Position numbers and translations under genes: made by a program. This document shows, piece after piece, positions 23,627-32,484 of a stretch of 52,265 bases of DNA. Source of the stretch: Lentisphaerae bacterium ADurb.Bin242 (GTDB lineage: Bacteria > Verrucomicrobiota > Lentisphaeria > Victivallales > UBA1829); NCBI GenBank assembly GCA_002069785.1, contig MWCA01000033.1, forward strand, positions 1 to 52,265, written 5' to 3'. The notes under the pieces were generated by a model. The model worked only from the letters and a program-made list of their open reading frames with translations, had not been told where the DNA came from and searched no databases. How positions within the stretch are numbered: position 1 is the first letter of the stretch; the number at the start of each line of letters is the position of its first letter.

Positions 23627-23836
23627 ATGGAAAATTCCTTAAAACTCACCGCATTGCAGCCTGAAATGCTGGTGAATATCCTGAAACAGGCAGGCTCACG
23701 GCAGATTTCCGCTGAAAAACTCGCGGCGGATTTCTCGGCCGGTGCGCCGAAAAAAGAGGACGGCACGGTCAATTTGGTCGAATTTGCCGCGTGGCTCGTG
23801 AAAGGAGAAGACAGCAATGCCGATCACGCCGAGTAA
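23627..23836 (+). CDS. Small phage protein upstream of terminase
   Basis: A 69-residue protein, MENSLKLTALQPEMLVNILK then QAGSRQISAEKLAADFSAG and FAAWLVKGEDSNADHAE. It is helical with an HTH-like feel (ISAEKLAADFSAGAP). It stands directly before the large terminase and overlaps it by 20 bases, which is where the small terminase subunit is normally found. Its ribosome site is weak. Small terminase is a reasonable guess only; the N-terminal extension of the large subunit may carry that role instead. Confidence 0.55.
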   Translation: MENSLKLTALQPEMLVNILKQAGSRQISAEKLAADFSAGAPKKEDGTVNLVEFAAWLVKGEDSNADHAE

Positions 23837-26156
23837 TATGCGCGTGGTGGACGTCGCCCGGCTGCTGAATTCCACCCCGCTGGGATTCGTGCTGCCGCAG
23901 GCACGGCTCTACCGCGACTTCAACCGGGTGGGATTCCGGATCGCGGCCGCCGAGAACACCCGCAATATTAATCTCCTTAAATATATAGCGTGGGCGTATG
24001 ACGAAAAACACACGCCCCGCGAGGTTACCGGGCCGCGTTCATATGAAGAACGGAAGAATGCCGAGCGGGCGCGTCAGGCGGAGCAATCGCAGGCTGGGCG
24101 GGACATCGGGGATCTGCCCGAGGTCGTGAATCCGGAACGAAAGAAGGAGTGCGAGCGCAACTTCCAACTGTTCTGCGAGAGCTATTTCCCGGAGACATAT
24201 TCGCTGGAATGGTCGCCAGACCACCTGAAGGTCATTGAAAAGATCGAAACGGCGGTTCTCTCTGGCGGCCTGTTCGCGTTGGCGATGCCTCGCGGATCGG
24301 GTAAGAGCACGCTCGCCGAGACTGCCGCGATCTGGTCGATGGTTTACGGTCACCGCGAGTTCGTGACGCTGATCGGGGCGACGGAATCTGCCGCGCTGGA
24401 AATGCTCGACTCCATCAAAACCGAACTGGAAGTGAACGAAAACCTCGCGGCCGATTTCCCCGAGGTGTGTTACCCCATCGAACAGCTGGACGGGATCGCA
24501 AACCGGTGCGCCGGGCAGCTCTATCACGGAGAACGCACACGGATCACGTGGACGTCAAACGAAATCGTGCTGCCCACGATCAAGGACAGCCGGGCTTCGG
24601 GCATCATCGTCCGGGTAGCAGGAATAACCGGTCGAGTTCGCGGGATGAAATATAAGCGTGCGGATGGCCGGAGTGTGCGTCCCTCGCTCGTGATCATCGA
24701 CGACCCGCAGACATCGGAATCGGCCGGTTCCCTGGAACAGACCCGGAAACGTGTGCGTGTGCTCGCTGGCGACATCCTCGGTCTGGCCGGACCCGGTCAA
24801 AAGATCTCCGGTATCATGCCGTGCACAATTATTCGACCCGGCGATATGGCGGATATAATTCTGAATAGAAACACACATCCGGACTGGAACGGGGAGCGGA
24901 CCAAGATGGTTTATAAATTCCCGAAGAATATGAAACTCTGGGAAGAGTATGCCGACATCCGCTCGGAGGCGCTCCGGACTGACGGAAACTTTGACGCTGC
25001 TACTGAATTTTACAAAGCACACAGGGCTGAGATGGACGAGGGGGCCGTGGTCAGCTGGGAAGCCCGATTCAACCGCGACGAGATCTCCGCGCTCCAGCAC
25101 GCGATGAACCTGAAACTTCAGGACGAGGCAGCGTTCCAGTCGGAATACCAGAACGATCCTCTGCCGGAGGACACGGAGGATGACAATCTTCTCTCCGTGG
25201 ATGAGATCGCGGGGAAAGTGAACGGGCTGGCGCACGAAAAAGTCCCGCTCACCTGCGACAAGCTCACAATGTTCATCGACGTGCAGAAGGCTCTGCTGTT
25301 CTACGTCGTGATCGCGTGGGATGATAATTTCTCCGGTTTCGTGATCGACTACGGGGCGTGGCCCGACCAGCATCGGCGGCAGTTCTCGCTCGCCGACGCA
25401 AGCCCGACCATCCAGAGCACGTTCCCCAAGGCGGGCTTCGAAGGGGCGCTTTATGCCGCGCTGGACGCTCTGACCAAGGATTACCTCGGTCGGGAGTGGG
25501 AGCGCGAAGACGGAGCGGTGCTGAAAATCGAAAAGGCTCTCATTGATGCGAACTGGGGTCAGTCAACCGATATTATATATCAGTTCTGCCGCCAAAGTGT
25601 TCACGCCGGAGTTCTGCTGCCGTCCCACGGTCGGTATGTCGGCGCGAGCAGCAGGCCGATGACGGAATACCGGAAGCAGCCCGGCGACCGGCTGGGTCTG
25701 AACTGGATGATGCCCAACGTCGCTGGCAAACGCGCGATCCGGCACGTCATCTATGACTCGAACTACTGGAAGAGTTTTATTCACGCCCGGCTCGCCGTTC
25801 AGCTCGGTGACAAAGGGAGTCTCTCGCTCTACGGGCGTATCCCCGGCATCCATCAGCTGTTCGCCGAACACCTGACCGCCGAATACCGGGTGAAGACTCA
25901 GGGGCGCGGCCGCTGGGTGGATGAATGGAAACTGAAGCCGGAACGGAGCGACAACCACTGGCTGGACTGCACGGCCGGGTGCGCGGTCTGTGCTTCTATG
26001 CTGGGCGCGACGCTCCCGGAACTCGGAGCGGCCCGGCCCACGCCCAAGCCGAAGATCAAACTCTCTGACCGGCTTACGGGAACGCCCACAGCAGAAGCGG
26101 TCCCGCGCACCGGCAAACTGAAACTTTCCGAAATCAGGAGCAGGAAAAATGGATAA
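23817..26156 (+). CDS. Terminase large subunit, lambda gpA-like
   Basis: A 779-residue packaging motor. The ATPase has Walker A MPRGSGKST (157-165), a Walker B-like SLVIIDDPQTSES and a following C-motif-like region. The nuclease half has DVQKALLFYVVIAWDDN, IEKALIDANWGQSTD and a late DNHWLDCTAG (terminase GpA family). An N-terminal extension of about 75 residues (NMRVVDVARLLNSTPLG onward) looks like a winged helix, absent from the shorter lambda protein (641 residues). AAAGGAG lies before the ATG. It cuts and pumps DNA into the prohead. It is unusually far from the portal, about 20 kb away. Confidence 0.92.
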   Translation: MPITPSNMRVVDVARLLNSTPLGFVLPQARLYRDFNRVGFRIAAAENTRNINLLKYIAWAYDEKHTPREVTGPRSYEERKNAERARQAEQSQAGRDIGDLPEVVNPERKKECERNFQLFCESYFPETYSLEWSPDHLKVIEKIETAVLSGGLFALAMPRGSGKSTLAETAAIWSMVYGHREFVTLIGATESAALEMLDSIKTELEVNENLAADFPEVCYPIEQLDGIANRCAGQLYHGERTRITWTSNEIVLPTIKDSRASGIIVRVAGITGRVRGMKYKRADGRSVRPSLVIIDDPQTSESAGSLEQTRKRVRVLAGDILGLAGPGQKISGIMPCTIIRPGDMADIILNRNTHPDWNGERTKMVYKFPKNMKLWEEYADIRSEALRTDGNFDAATEFYKAHRAEMDEGAVVSWEARFNRDEISALQHAMNLKLQDEAAFQSEYQNDPLPEDTEDDNLLSVDEIAGKVNGLAHEKVPLTCDKLTMFIDVQKALLFYVVIAWDDNFSGFVIDYGAWPDQHRRQFSLADASPTIQSTFPKAGFEGALYAALDALTKDYLGREWEREDGAVLKIEKALIDANWGQSTDIIYQFCRQSVHAGVLLPSHGRYVGASSRPMTEYRKQPGDRLGLNWMMPNVAGKRAIRHVIYDSNYWKSFIHARLAVQLGDKGSLSLYGRIPGIHQLFAEHLTAEYRVKTQGRGRWVDEWKLKPERSDNHWLDCTAGCAVCASMLGATLPELGAARPTPKPKIKLSDRLTGTPTAEAVPRTGKLKLSEIRSRKNG

Positions 26157-26223
26157 CGAGGTCATAAAGCGGATCGCGGAAATTCTGGCGGCCGCAATTA
26201 TGCGAAAAAAGTTGCAAAATTGA
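26149..26223 (+). CDS. 24-residue micro-protein after terminase
   Basis: A short frame, MDNEVIKRIAEILAAAIMRK then KLQN, with AGGAGCAGG just upstream and an 8-base overlap with terminase. It is helical and amphipathic. Small helical proteins of this kind are found near phage recombinases, but the function is unknown. The coding claim rests on the ribosome site and its position only. Confidence 0.42.
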   Translation: MDNEVIKRIAEILAAAIMRKKLQN

Positions 26224-26235
26224 GCTCAGAATGAG

Positions 26236-26265
26236 TTGCTATCCCGCTCGACAAGAGCTTATATA
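26236..26265 (+). promoter_or_regulatory. Sigma70-type promoter before DUF2924/recombinase
   Basis: TTGCTA (26236-26241), 18 bases, TATATA (26260-26265), with a predicted start near 26272 and the gene ATG at 26295. It shares its extended form with the promoter at 23568-23597. It would allow the recombinase genes to be read in the lysogen separately from the long rightward operon. Confidence 0.65.
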
Positions 26266-26294
26266 TAGCACGAAATTCTGAGCAGGAGAAGGTT

Positions 26295-26720
26295 ATGGCA
26301 AAAGCGACTCAAAAGAAAAACAATATCCGCGTGGAACTCGCCCGGCTTCAGGTCATGGAGCTGGACGAGCTGCGGAAAAAATGGAGGGAACTCTACGGGA
26401 AAGAGCCGCCCGACTGCGGCAAAATCTTGCTGCGCCGACAGCTCGCTTTCCGGATACAGGAAATGCAATACGGGGGCATCAGTGAATCGGCGCAGGCGGC
26501 GCTGGTCGAGATCGGCAAAACGCCCAAACCGCAGAAGAATCCCGGAGGAGTCCTCCCCGGCACTCGGTTTGAGCGGTCGTGGAAGGGAAAGGTTTGCACG
26601 GTCGTGGCGACCGCAGAGGGCTTCGAATACGACGGACAAACATACAAATCGCTTTCCGGAGCGGCGTTCGCCATTACCGGGACGCAGTGGAACGGAAAGA
26701 AATTCTTCGGGGTGAAATAA
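26295..26720 (+). CDS. DUF2924 protein, recombinase-associated
   Basis: A 141-residue basic protein. DUF2924 features are ELARLQVMELDELRKKWREL (N-terminal helix), LRRQLAFRIQEMQYGG and the C-terminal GFEYDGQTYKSLSGAAFAIT with GTQWNGKKFFGVK. The C-terminal domain is the RAMA/DUF2924 fold found in DNA-associated proteins. Genes of this family regularly lie just before phage serine recombinases, as here, where the stop and the next start share one base. It probably assists or directs recombination. Confidence 0.88.
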   Translation: MAKATQKKNNIRVELARLQVMELDELRKKWRELYGKEPPDCGKILLRRQLAFRIQEMQYGGISESAQAALVEIGKTPKPQKNPGGVLPGTRFERSWKGKVCTVVATAEGFEYDGQTYKSLSGAAFAITGTQWNGKKFFGVK

Positions 26721-28642
26721 TGGATGAAAAAGTAAGATGCGCCTGCTATACCCGGAAAAGCGTGGAGAATGCCACGCTCGACCGCGACTTCAATTCACTG
26801 GTCTCCCAGCGTGAGGCTTGCGAGAATTACATCGCCAGCCAGAAAGGGAAAGGCTGGATCTGCCTGTCGGACCATTATGACGACGGCGGGTATTCAGGCG
26901 GCAATATGAACCGGCCCGCGATGCAGCGGCTGAAAGCAGACATCGAAGCCGGGAAAATTGACATGGTGGTTTGCTTCAAGATTGACCGTTTGTCCAGGTC
27001 GATCATTGATTTCGTGGAGCTTCAAAAATTCTTCGAAGAGCACGGGGTTCACTTCGTCAGTGTCACGCAGGACATCAACACCAGCACCAGTTCCGGCCGG
27101 ATGCTGCTGAATATTCTGATCACCTTTGCATCCTTCGAACGGGATCTGATTATAGACCGCGTCAAGACGGCCATAGAGGGCGGCAAAAAGCGCGGAAAAT
27201 TCTGCGGCGGCGTCCCGATGCTGGGCTACCGGTCCGACCCTTACACGAAGAAGCTGATCGTGGACCCGGACGAGGCTAAAACCGTCCGCCTGATCTTCGA
27301 GAAATATGTGGCGCTGGAATCCATTCAGGCCACGGTCTCGGAGATCAACCGGCTGGGGCTGAGAACCCGCGAATGGGTGTCCGTCAGCACCGGCAAGAAA
27401 CATGCGGCAAAACCGTGGAACAGCACATCCATCCACAGGATTCTCACGAGCCCGATTTACGCCGGGTATGTATCGCACTACGATACAAACTACGAGGGCG
27501 AGCACGAGGCGATCATTCCCCGGCCTGAATGGGAGAAAGTCCAGCAGATGCTGGAGGCGCGAAGCCCGCTTCCTCGCGGCCAGCAGCGGCAGCGGCATTT
27601 CCATCCATTCGACGGTCACGTAATCTGCGGCCACTGCAACTGCGCATTGACGCCGACCTACACGAAAAAGCAGGGCCGGAAATACTGCTATTACATCTGC
27701 TCGCGTCTGAATAAGGATGCCGATCACGACTGTCCGGTGAAGCGCGTTCCCGCTGGCGATCTGGAACACGCCGTGGTTTCCATGCTCTCCGGCCTGTTCC
27801 AGGCTCCGTCGATCCTGCGGGAGACGCTGAAAGCGGTCCGGCACAAGGAAGAACTGCTCAGGAAGAACTGCGAGCGGGACGTCGAACTCCTGCAGGCCCA
27901 GCTCGACGAGATGAAAAAACAGGCGCTGAAGGAGGACTTCAATTTTGAAGAAGTCAAAAAAGCGGCCGATCTGCTCGCCGAGGCGAAGCGCAAGCGCAAT
28001 CTTCTGCGCGAGCCCGTCAGCGAGGACGAGGTCATCGCAGCGCTGGGCGATGCGGCCGGGCTGTGGGAATTCATGTTCCCCGGAGCGCGGCACGAACTCC
28101 TGCAGCTGATCGTGGGCGACATCGTGGTTTACCCGGACCGCATCAGTTTCGTGTTGAAGGTGGACGGGCTGAAAGACCTGGCTTCCGAAATGGCCGTCAG
28201 CGGCTACTTCAACGAGGCGCATGGCGATCCGGCGAAGCTCCCGGAAACCGAGCAGGAGATTCTGGACGACGGCTCGGTCCGCATCACGATGAAGATGGAA
28301 TCGAAGCACATTGACGGGCATCGCCGGGTGGTGATCCCGGCTCCCGGTGCGGAACGCCTGAAGCAGACCTCGCTCCTCCGGGCGATCAACAACGCGCGGC
28401 TCTGGATGGACAAGCTGATCAACGGCGAGGCGACGAACGTGACCGACCTGTCAAAGCAGCTCGGACTGAAAACTGGCTACGTCAGCCGCATTCTTTCCCT
28501 GAACAGCCTTGCCCCGGACATTGTCGAGGCGATCCTCGCCGGGATCGAACCGGACGGGCTTTCCATCACCAAGCTCACCGAGCAGCCGATCCCGGAGGAC
28601 TGGAACGAACAGCGGCGGCTTTACGGCTTCCCGACACGGTAA
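26720..28642 (+). CDS. Large serine recombinase (phage integrase)
   Basis: A 640-residue recombinase. The catalytic domain (1-150) has CACYTRKSVENATLDRDFNS with the nucleophile Ser14, CFKIDRLSRS and FASFERDLIIDRVKTAIEGG. The DNA-binding recombinase domain spans about 170-290 (IHRILTSPIYAGYV), then the zinc ribbon (CGHCNCALTPTY, then YICSR and CPVKR) and a coiled coil (about 370-440) that controls direction. The C-terminal 60 residues hold an HTH-like segment (TDLSKQLGLKTGYVSRIL). It is placed at the right end of the phage and would integrate and excise it with help from a directionality factor. Confidence 0.95.
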   Translation: MDEKVRCACYTRKSVENATLDRDFNSLVSQREACENYIASQKGKGWICLSDHYDDGGYSGGNMNRPAMQRLKADIEAGKIDMVVCFKIDRLSRSIIDFVELQKFFEEHGVHFVSVTQDINTSTSSGRMLLNILITFASFERDLIIDRVKTAIEGGKKRGKFCGGVPMLGYRSDPYTKKLIVDPDEAKTVRLIFEKYVALESIQATVSEINRLGLRTREWVSVSTGKKHAAKPWNSTSIHRILTSPIYAGYVSHYDTNYEGEHEAIIPRPEWEKVQQMLEARSPLPRGQQRQRHFHPFDGHVICGHCNCALTPTYTKKQGRKYCYYICSRLNKDADHDCPVKRVPAGDLEHAVVSMLSGLFQAPSILRETLKAVRHKEELLRKNCERDVELLQAQLDEMKKQALKEDFNFEEVKKAADLLAEAKRKRNLLREPVSEDEVIAALGDAAGLWEFMFPGARHELLQLIVGDIVVYPDRISFVLKVDGLKDLASEMAVSGYFNEAHGDPAKLPETEQEILDDGSVRITMKMESKHIDGHRRVVIPAPGAERLKQTSLLRAINNARLWMDKLINGEATNVTDLSKQLGLKTGYVSRILSLNSLAPDIVEAILAGIEPDGLSITKLTEQPIPEDWNEQRRLYGFPTR

Positions 28643-28691
28643 CCCAACCACGAACTGGCGGCAGGAGAAATCTTGCCGCCTTTTTGCGTTT
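28580..28691 (+). repeat. 112-bp repeat, intact copy (recombinase C-terminus + terminator)
   Basis: This stretch, from the codons for EQPIPEDWNEQRRLYGFPTR through the terminator, is closely matched at 29974-30085 with the same length, and more distantly inverted at 32685-32756. It covers the likely right edge of the phage. Confidence 0.85.
28657..28685 (+). terminator. Rho-independent terminator after the recombinase
   Basis: GGCGGCA and TGCCGCC form a 7-bp stem with a 10-base loop, followed by five Ts. A near-identical copy is at 30051-30078. Confidence 0.85.
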
Positions 28692-28893
28692 TTGGCGGCC
28701 TGTGGCGCGAGTTCTCAGCAGGACCGGGAAACAGGGCGGGCGGCGGGGCTGGGCGAAGAGAATGGGGCGTGTCGGGGCGGTTCTGGGAGGCAGGTGAGAC
28801 TGCCAGCCCCTGGGCGAGAATTGCCATGGTCATTAGGCATACGAATATGCATATTGTTCGAAAGACAGTCATTTGAGTTCTGAATGATTTGAA

Positions 28894-29838
28894 CTAGACA
28901 GAGTTGACCTTCAAAAATTCCCGAACATATAAAAGCGATATTCCTTCAACAATAGCACAAACTATAAATAACGGAGCTATCCAATATATATCGAATTGAG
29001 AAGGTGATGACGACAGAAAAATTTCACTAAGAATTCCCATTGCCCAAAATAGAAAATTTGTTCCTGGGAAAAAAAGACAGATTATTACTTGACCTACCGC
29101 ACATCCAAACATTTTGGAACGTTTATTCTGAATAGAAATGTGTTTCCATATAAACAAAAGGAGCGAATAACTCATTCGAGATTTTACAAATATCCCTATA
29201 AAATTTACTCCCAAGATAACATAATATATGCCACAACCCAAAACTCCTAAAAGAATAGGCCATTCTATTTTATTACACAAGATCGGGGTATTTATAAGAT
29301 TAAAAATATGATTGTGAAGTTCCCTTCCAATTCCATATCCCACACGTTCAGCGAAATCATCTATAAAAAAGCACTTTTCCCCTGAAAAATACATAGCCCA
29401 CAATACAAAAGACATGACAATATAGACAGCAACAGATAAAAGAATTGAAAGCAAATTCTTTCTAATTATTTGTAACCATAAAGAAAAAGTTGGAAACTTA
29501 TTACTGGAACAAGAAGAAACGGCGGAATCAGTCTGCCGGGTATTTTTCGGCTTCATCCAGGTGGGCACTATGTCAGGCGGCCACTGGATAAGGTTCGCCC
29601 GATTGGGATTCCAATTTGACATGGCAATTCCAATATGATTTTCAATGGCGCAGTTGATTTTCCCGGCGACGTAAAACATCAGGAAGAGCAATATGGCCCC
29701 GAAAATCGGGTATTCACTCTTGAACAGAACCAGAAGCGATATCCCAAGGCAGACGGCGAGGACGAGGAGCGATGACAGAAGTTCAAGGAACCAGTATTTC
29801 CACTTCCGCCCCGGAGGGTCATTTTCCTTGACTATCAC
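28894..29838 (-). CDS. AT-rich multi-pass membrane protein, unknown
   Basis: A 314-residue protein with about seven hydrophobic segments (for example LLSSLLVLAVCLGISLLVLF, LLSILLSVAVYIVMSFVLWA, WPILLGVLGCGIYYVILG). Its 3' two-thirds are clearly richer in A and T than the phage or the chromosome, which suggests transfer from elsewhere. The first 100 residues have host-like base use, so the gene may be a chimera. A short positively charged N-terminus precedes the first segment. No transporter family signature is seen, and no partner gene is nearby. Confidence 0.72.
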   Translation of the reverse strand: MIVKENDPPGRKWKYWFLELLSSLLVLAVCLGISLLVLFKSEYPIFGAILLFLMFYVAGKINCAIENHIGIAMSNWNPNRANLIQWPPDIVPTWMKPKNTRQTDSAVSSCSSNKFPTFSLWLQIIRKNLLSILLSVAVYIVMSFVLWAMYFSGEKCFFIDDFAERVGYGIGRELHNHIFNLINTPILCNKIEWPILLGVLGCGIYYVILGVNFIGIFVKSRMSYSLLLFIWKHISIQNKRSKMFGCAVGQVIICLFFPGTNFLFWAMGILSEIFLSSSPSQFDIYWIAPLFIVCAIVEGISLLYVREFLKVNSV

Positions 29839-29973
29839 GGTTCACGCCTCCATTCCCGTCAGACAACTCTCCCTAAACAACCGCCATCCAATGTAATATA
29901 CCTGCTCGCGCTGTCTTTTGCAACCCGTAATCGGGGATTTTGGCGATTATCGGCCAAAAAACTCTCCGACGCC

Positions 29974-30085
29974 GAGTAGCCAATCCCGGAAGCCTGGGAC
30001 GAACAGCGGCGGGTTTACGGCTTCCCGGAACGGTAACCCCACCACGAACTGGCGGCAGGAGAAATCTTGCCGCCTTTTTGCGTTT
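29974..30085 (+). pseudogene. Relic of a second serine recombinase 3' end
   Basis: In one frame it reads PIPEAWDEQRRVYGFPER then stop, against PIPEDWNEQRRLYGFPTR in the intact recombinase, followed by the same terminator. A stop codon replaces the Gln just before this segment. The upstream bases are unrelated or decayed, so only the tail survives. It implies an earlier related element at this locus, or copying of the phage end. Confidence 0.85.
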
Positions 30086-30186
30086 CCGGGGAAAATTTCA
30101 AATAAAACGTTCCGGGATCGGTGTTCTGACTTGTTTTTCTCTATTCGAAAGGGTAAATTACAAGCACAACATAAGGATCCGAAACC

Positions 30187-30885
30187 ATGAGCGTTGACTG
30201 GACAAAATATCCGCCTCTTCCGGAACCGCCTGTTCTTCCTCCATACCGCGACACACCGGAACGGGAGGCATACTGGAAGGAACTGACGGATTTTGAACCT
30301 ATACCTCGGTTCGGATACATTATTTTTGCTGCGGGGCTGATCGCGTTTGGGGCCGGAGGAGCGTTTCTTGCATGGGGAACGGCATACAGCTCCTTGGAGA
30401 ACTGGCTTTGTGCCGCGGGCAGCATGATTTTGATCGTGTTTCTGCTTGCATTTTTCACCCGATATCTTTGCTGGCGGATCTGCCTGCTGAAAAAATACGG
30501 GTTTTTCATGTGGAAACTCCGGCGGCCCGATCCTTCACGCACGGTGACGGCAGTTCTGGCCGTCCGTTCGGATTTTGCCGAAGCGGAATTCCGGAAATAC
30601 TGGCCGTCGCCGGAACTGGCGGACACTGCGCTGGAGATCCGCCAATGGGTCCGGGAGACCTGGGCGCTTCCCGAAAAAATGCTCTATCCGAATGATCCGC
30701 TGATGCTGTTTTACGAGCTGAAAATGATCGGAGACGATGAAGATTACGAGGTTCATTTTCTCGAATCCGGAGTCCTTTCCGAAGAACTGATTTTTGATTA
30801 CGACCTCACTTTTGCCCAATTGGCAGAAACGACTCTCGCAGGCAGAAAAGAGGGTGAACAACTTCGGAAAAAGGATGGATGTTGA
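30187..30885 (+). CDS. Two-pass membrane protein with acidic C-terminal domain
   Basis: A 232-residue protein with two membrane segments (YIIFAAGLIAFGAGGAFLAW, ENWLCAAGSMILIVFLLAFF) and a cytoplasmic C-terminal domain. The C-terminal 80 residues (PEKMLYPNDPLMLFYELKMI, then GDDEDYEVHFLESG) loosely resemble the acyl-carrier-like DUF1493 fold with its GDD motif. That resemblance is weak. AAGGAT lies upstream of the ATG. It is the first of several small envelope-type genes between the phage and tRNA-Ser. Confidence 0.7.
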   Translation: MSVDWTKYPPLPEPPVLPPYRDTPEREAYWKELTDFEPIPRFGYIIFAAGLIAFGAGGAFLAWGTAYSSLENWLCAAGSMILIVFLLAFFTRYLCWRICLLKKYGFFMWKLRRPDPSRTVTAVLAVRSDFAEAEFRKYWPSPELADTALEIRQWVRETWALPEKMLYPNDPLMLFYELKMIGDDEDYEVHFLESGVLSEELIFDYDLTFAQLAETTLAGRKEGEQLRKKDGC

Positions 30886-31371
30886 AGCTTCGGCAGAAGT
30901 AGTCTTGGCTTCTTTTCATTTCCAATGGGCTGCATATCTGACCCGTCTGATGGCTTTTGAACAAAAATTTAAATTGATTTCAGTTCTGTTTTCGTTGTAA
31001 CTTGGCATTTTTACGCAGGAAACAGGAAAAGGTCAAATCCCTCAGGGGGTGCGATACTCTCACCCTCCGCCATTATTTTCGTTTTGGGGCCGCTTCTCCT
31101 TCGTTCCATCCGCGCCAGCGGTCATCGCCGGGGTCCAGCAACAGACCGCCGCCAGCGGCCCGCTCCGGAAAATTTTCCTTCAGAAAAAGTTCGAAGATCC
31201 AAAAATGGTAGGAGAGTTTTTGCCGCTGCCGGATTTGGACTATTGGTTGAGATATCAACCGTTTTTACGCCGTTTTTCGGAGATTTAAGTTTGATTTCAC
31301 GGACGGCAGGCGGTATATTATCAAAAATTTACGAAGATGAAGCAGGGCGCTGATGGGAAGGAGATAATAGG
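30886..31371. other. 486-base gap with decayed sequence
   Basis: No supported gene. It contains one copy of a 44-bp direct repeat (31178-31221). Short open frames here lack ribosome sites and conserved motifs. It looks like decayed coding sequence between two accessory genes. Confidence 0.5.
31178..31221 (+). repeat. 44-bp direct repeat, copy 1
   Basis: It matches 33646-33689 at 43 of 44 positions (core GATCCAAAAATGGTAGGAGA). The flanks differ, although both copies lie in decayed non-coding DNA. Its origin is unknown. Confidence 0.85.
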
Positions 31372-31833
31372 ATGGCCTTGAAAAAGCAATTACTGATATT
31401 CTTCGTCGCGATAACGGCTCTCCTCCTTCCGGTTTTTCTCTGCTCTTGTGACCGGAAAGACATAGATCCGAAGGATTGTTACGGCAAATGGGTTCCCAAG
31501 GATGGCAAGTCACCTTCAAAATGTATCAGTCTGCATAAAGATGGGACTGTTGAATTCTTTGACCTGAACTGGAATGATGTCGGCGAAACTGAAGAGCTGC
31601 TTTCCATGCCGCGCACCGGCGTATGGCAACTGGGAAGCCGATATGAAAATGCCGGAGGTCTTTTGTTTATGCCTGCGAAAGCAATTGATTTCTCCTATGG
31701 GAAGGGCGGCTCTGTTTTTGCGACCGGATGGTTCAGATGGGCGAATGACAGACTGGAACTGCTCTTTCTGGGCGGCGATCCCGACAATTATGTTTTTATG
31801 GAATATTTGAAATCCGAACCTGGAAGCGAATAA
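31372..31833 (+). CDS. Small lipoprotein, unknown
   Basis: A 153-residue protein with a lipoprotein signal: a Lys-rich start, a hydrophobic stretch (LLIFFVAITALLLPVFL) and a lipobox ending in Cys (LCSC, about residue 24-26). The mature part has GKWVPKDGKSP, HKDGTVEFFDLNWND and RTGVWQLGSRY, and looks like a beta-rich domain of the lipocalin-like type. It would be anchored in the outer or inner membrane facing the periplasm. Immunity or stress proteins can look like this; no specific family is claimed. Confidence 0.7.
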   Translation: MALKKQLLIFFVAITALLLPVFLCSCDRKDIDPKDCYGKWVPKDGKSPSKCISLHKDGTVEFFDLNWNDVGETEELLSMPRTGVWQLGSRYENAGGLLFMPAKAIDFSYGKGGSVFATGWFRWANDRLELLFLGGDPDNYVFMEYLKSEPGSE

Positions 31834-31863
31834 TGCTTCTTTTCTGAAGGCTCTGTTTCCCAT

Positions 31864-32484
31864 ATGGATACCGGCATCATCATACTTCTGATTATTCTGT
31901 TCATCGGGACATTGTGTGTTGTTTTCCAGCGTCCCCTCGTCGATTTTCTCTTTCGATATTGTTCTCTTGGTTCGTTGCTGGATAAACTCAATAACGCCTT
32001 TCTTTCCCGCGATGAAAAGGAATGCTTGAAGCAGGAAAGAGAATTTCGAAATGCGTCCCCAGAAGAATTGCAGACCCGATGGCTTGCCGTTCTTGACAAG
32101 TTCGCCGGAAAATATCCGGAATCGCGGGAGATCCCGGAATCATTGCGGGAAAACCTTCCACAGGAGTTGGCGGATTTTTTCTCCGAATACGATTTTCTGA
32201 AAATCGGCGAAATCGCTCTTCTGGATAAAAGAGCCTTGGCATCAGTCAAGGTCGGAGGACAAACCTATATCGTGATCGGCAAGGACGAGCCGGATGACAC
32301 TCTCTTCGTCATTCGGCTGAACTCCATGAAAACATCGTCCTGTCCGGTATTCGCGATCGATCCCGATCTGGACTGCGCCGAGAATCTGAATGTCAACACC
32401 CGTCCGGAATCCGGGTATCGTTCCATCCGGAATTTTGTCTGTCTGATGTCTTTGTATTACGGGGAAAACAATGATTCTGAATGA
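31864..32484 (+). CDS. Single-pass membrane protein with SUKH-like C-terminal part
   Basis: A 206-residue protein with one N-terminal membrane segment (IIILLIILFIGTLCVVF) and a cytoplasmic domain. The stretch LPQELADFFSEYDFLKIGEI followed by IVIGKDEPDDTLFVIRL and a late YRSIRNFVCLMSLYYG is reminiscent of SUKH/SMI1-type immunity folds, but the match is only general. It starts 30 bases after the lipoprotein gene, so the two are probably one transcript. Confidence 0.65.
   Translation: MDTGIIILLIILFIGTLCVVFQRPLVDFLFRYCSLGSLLDKLNNAFLSRDEKECLKQEREFRNASPEELQTRWLAVLDKFAGKYPESREIPESLRENLPQELADFFSEYDFLKIGEIALLDKRALASVKVGGQTYIVIGKDEPDDTLFVIRLNSMKTSSCPVFAIDPDLDCAENLNVNTRPESGYRSIRNFVCLMSLYYGENNDSE

Noticed and set aside
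26894..28321. Leftward frame opposite the serine recombinase
   Set aside because: It is a shadow of the recombinase coding strand with low-complexity composition.
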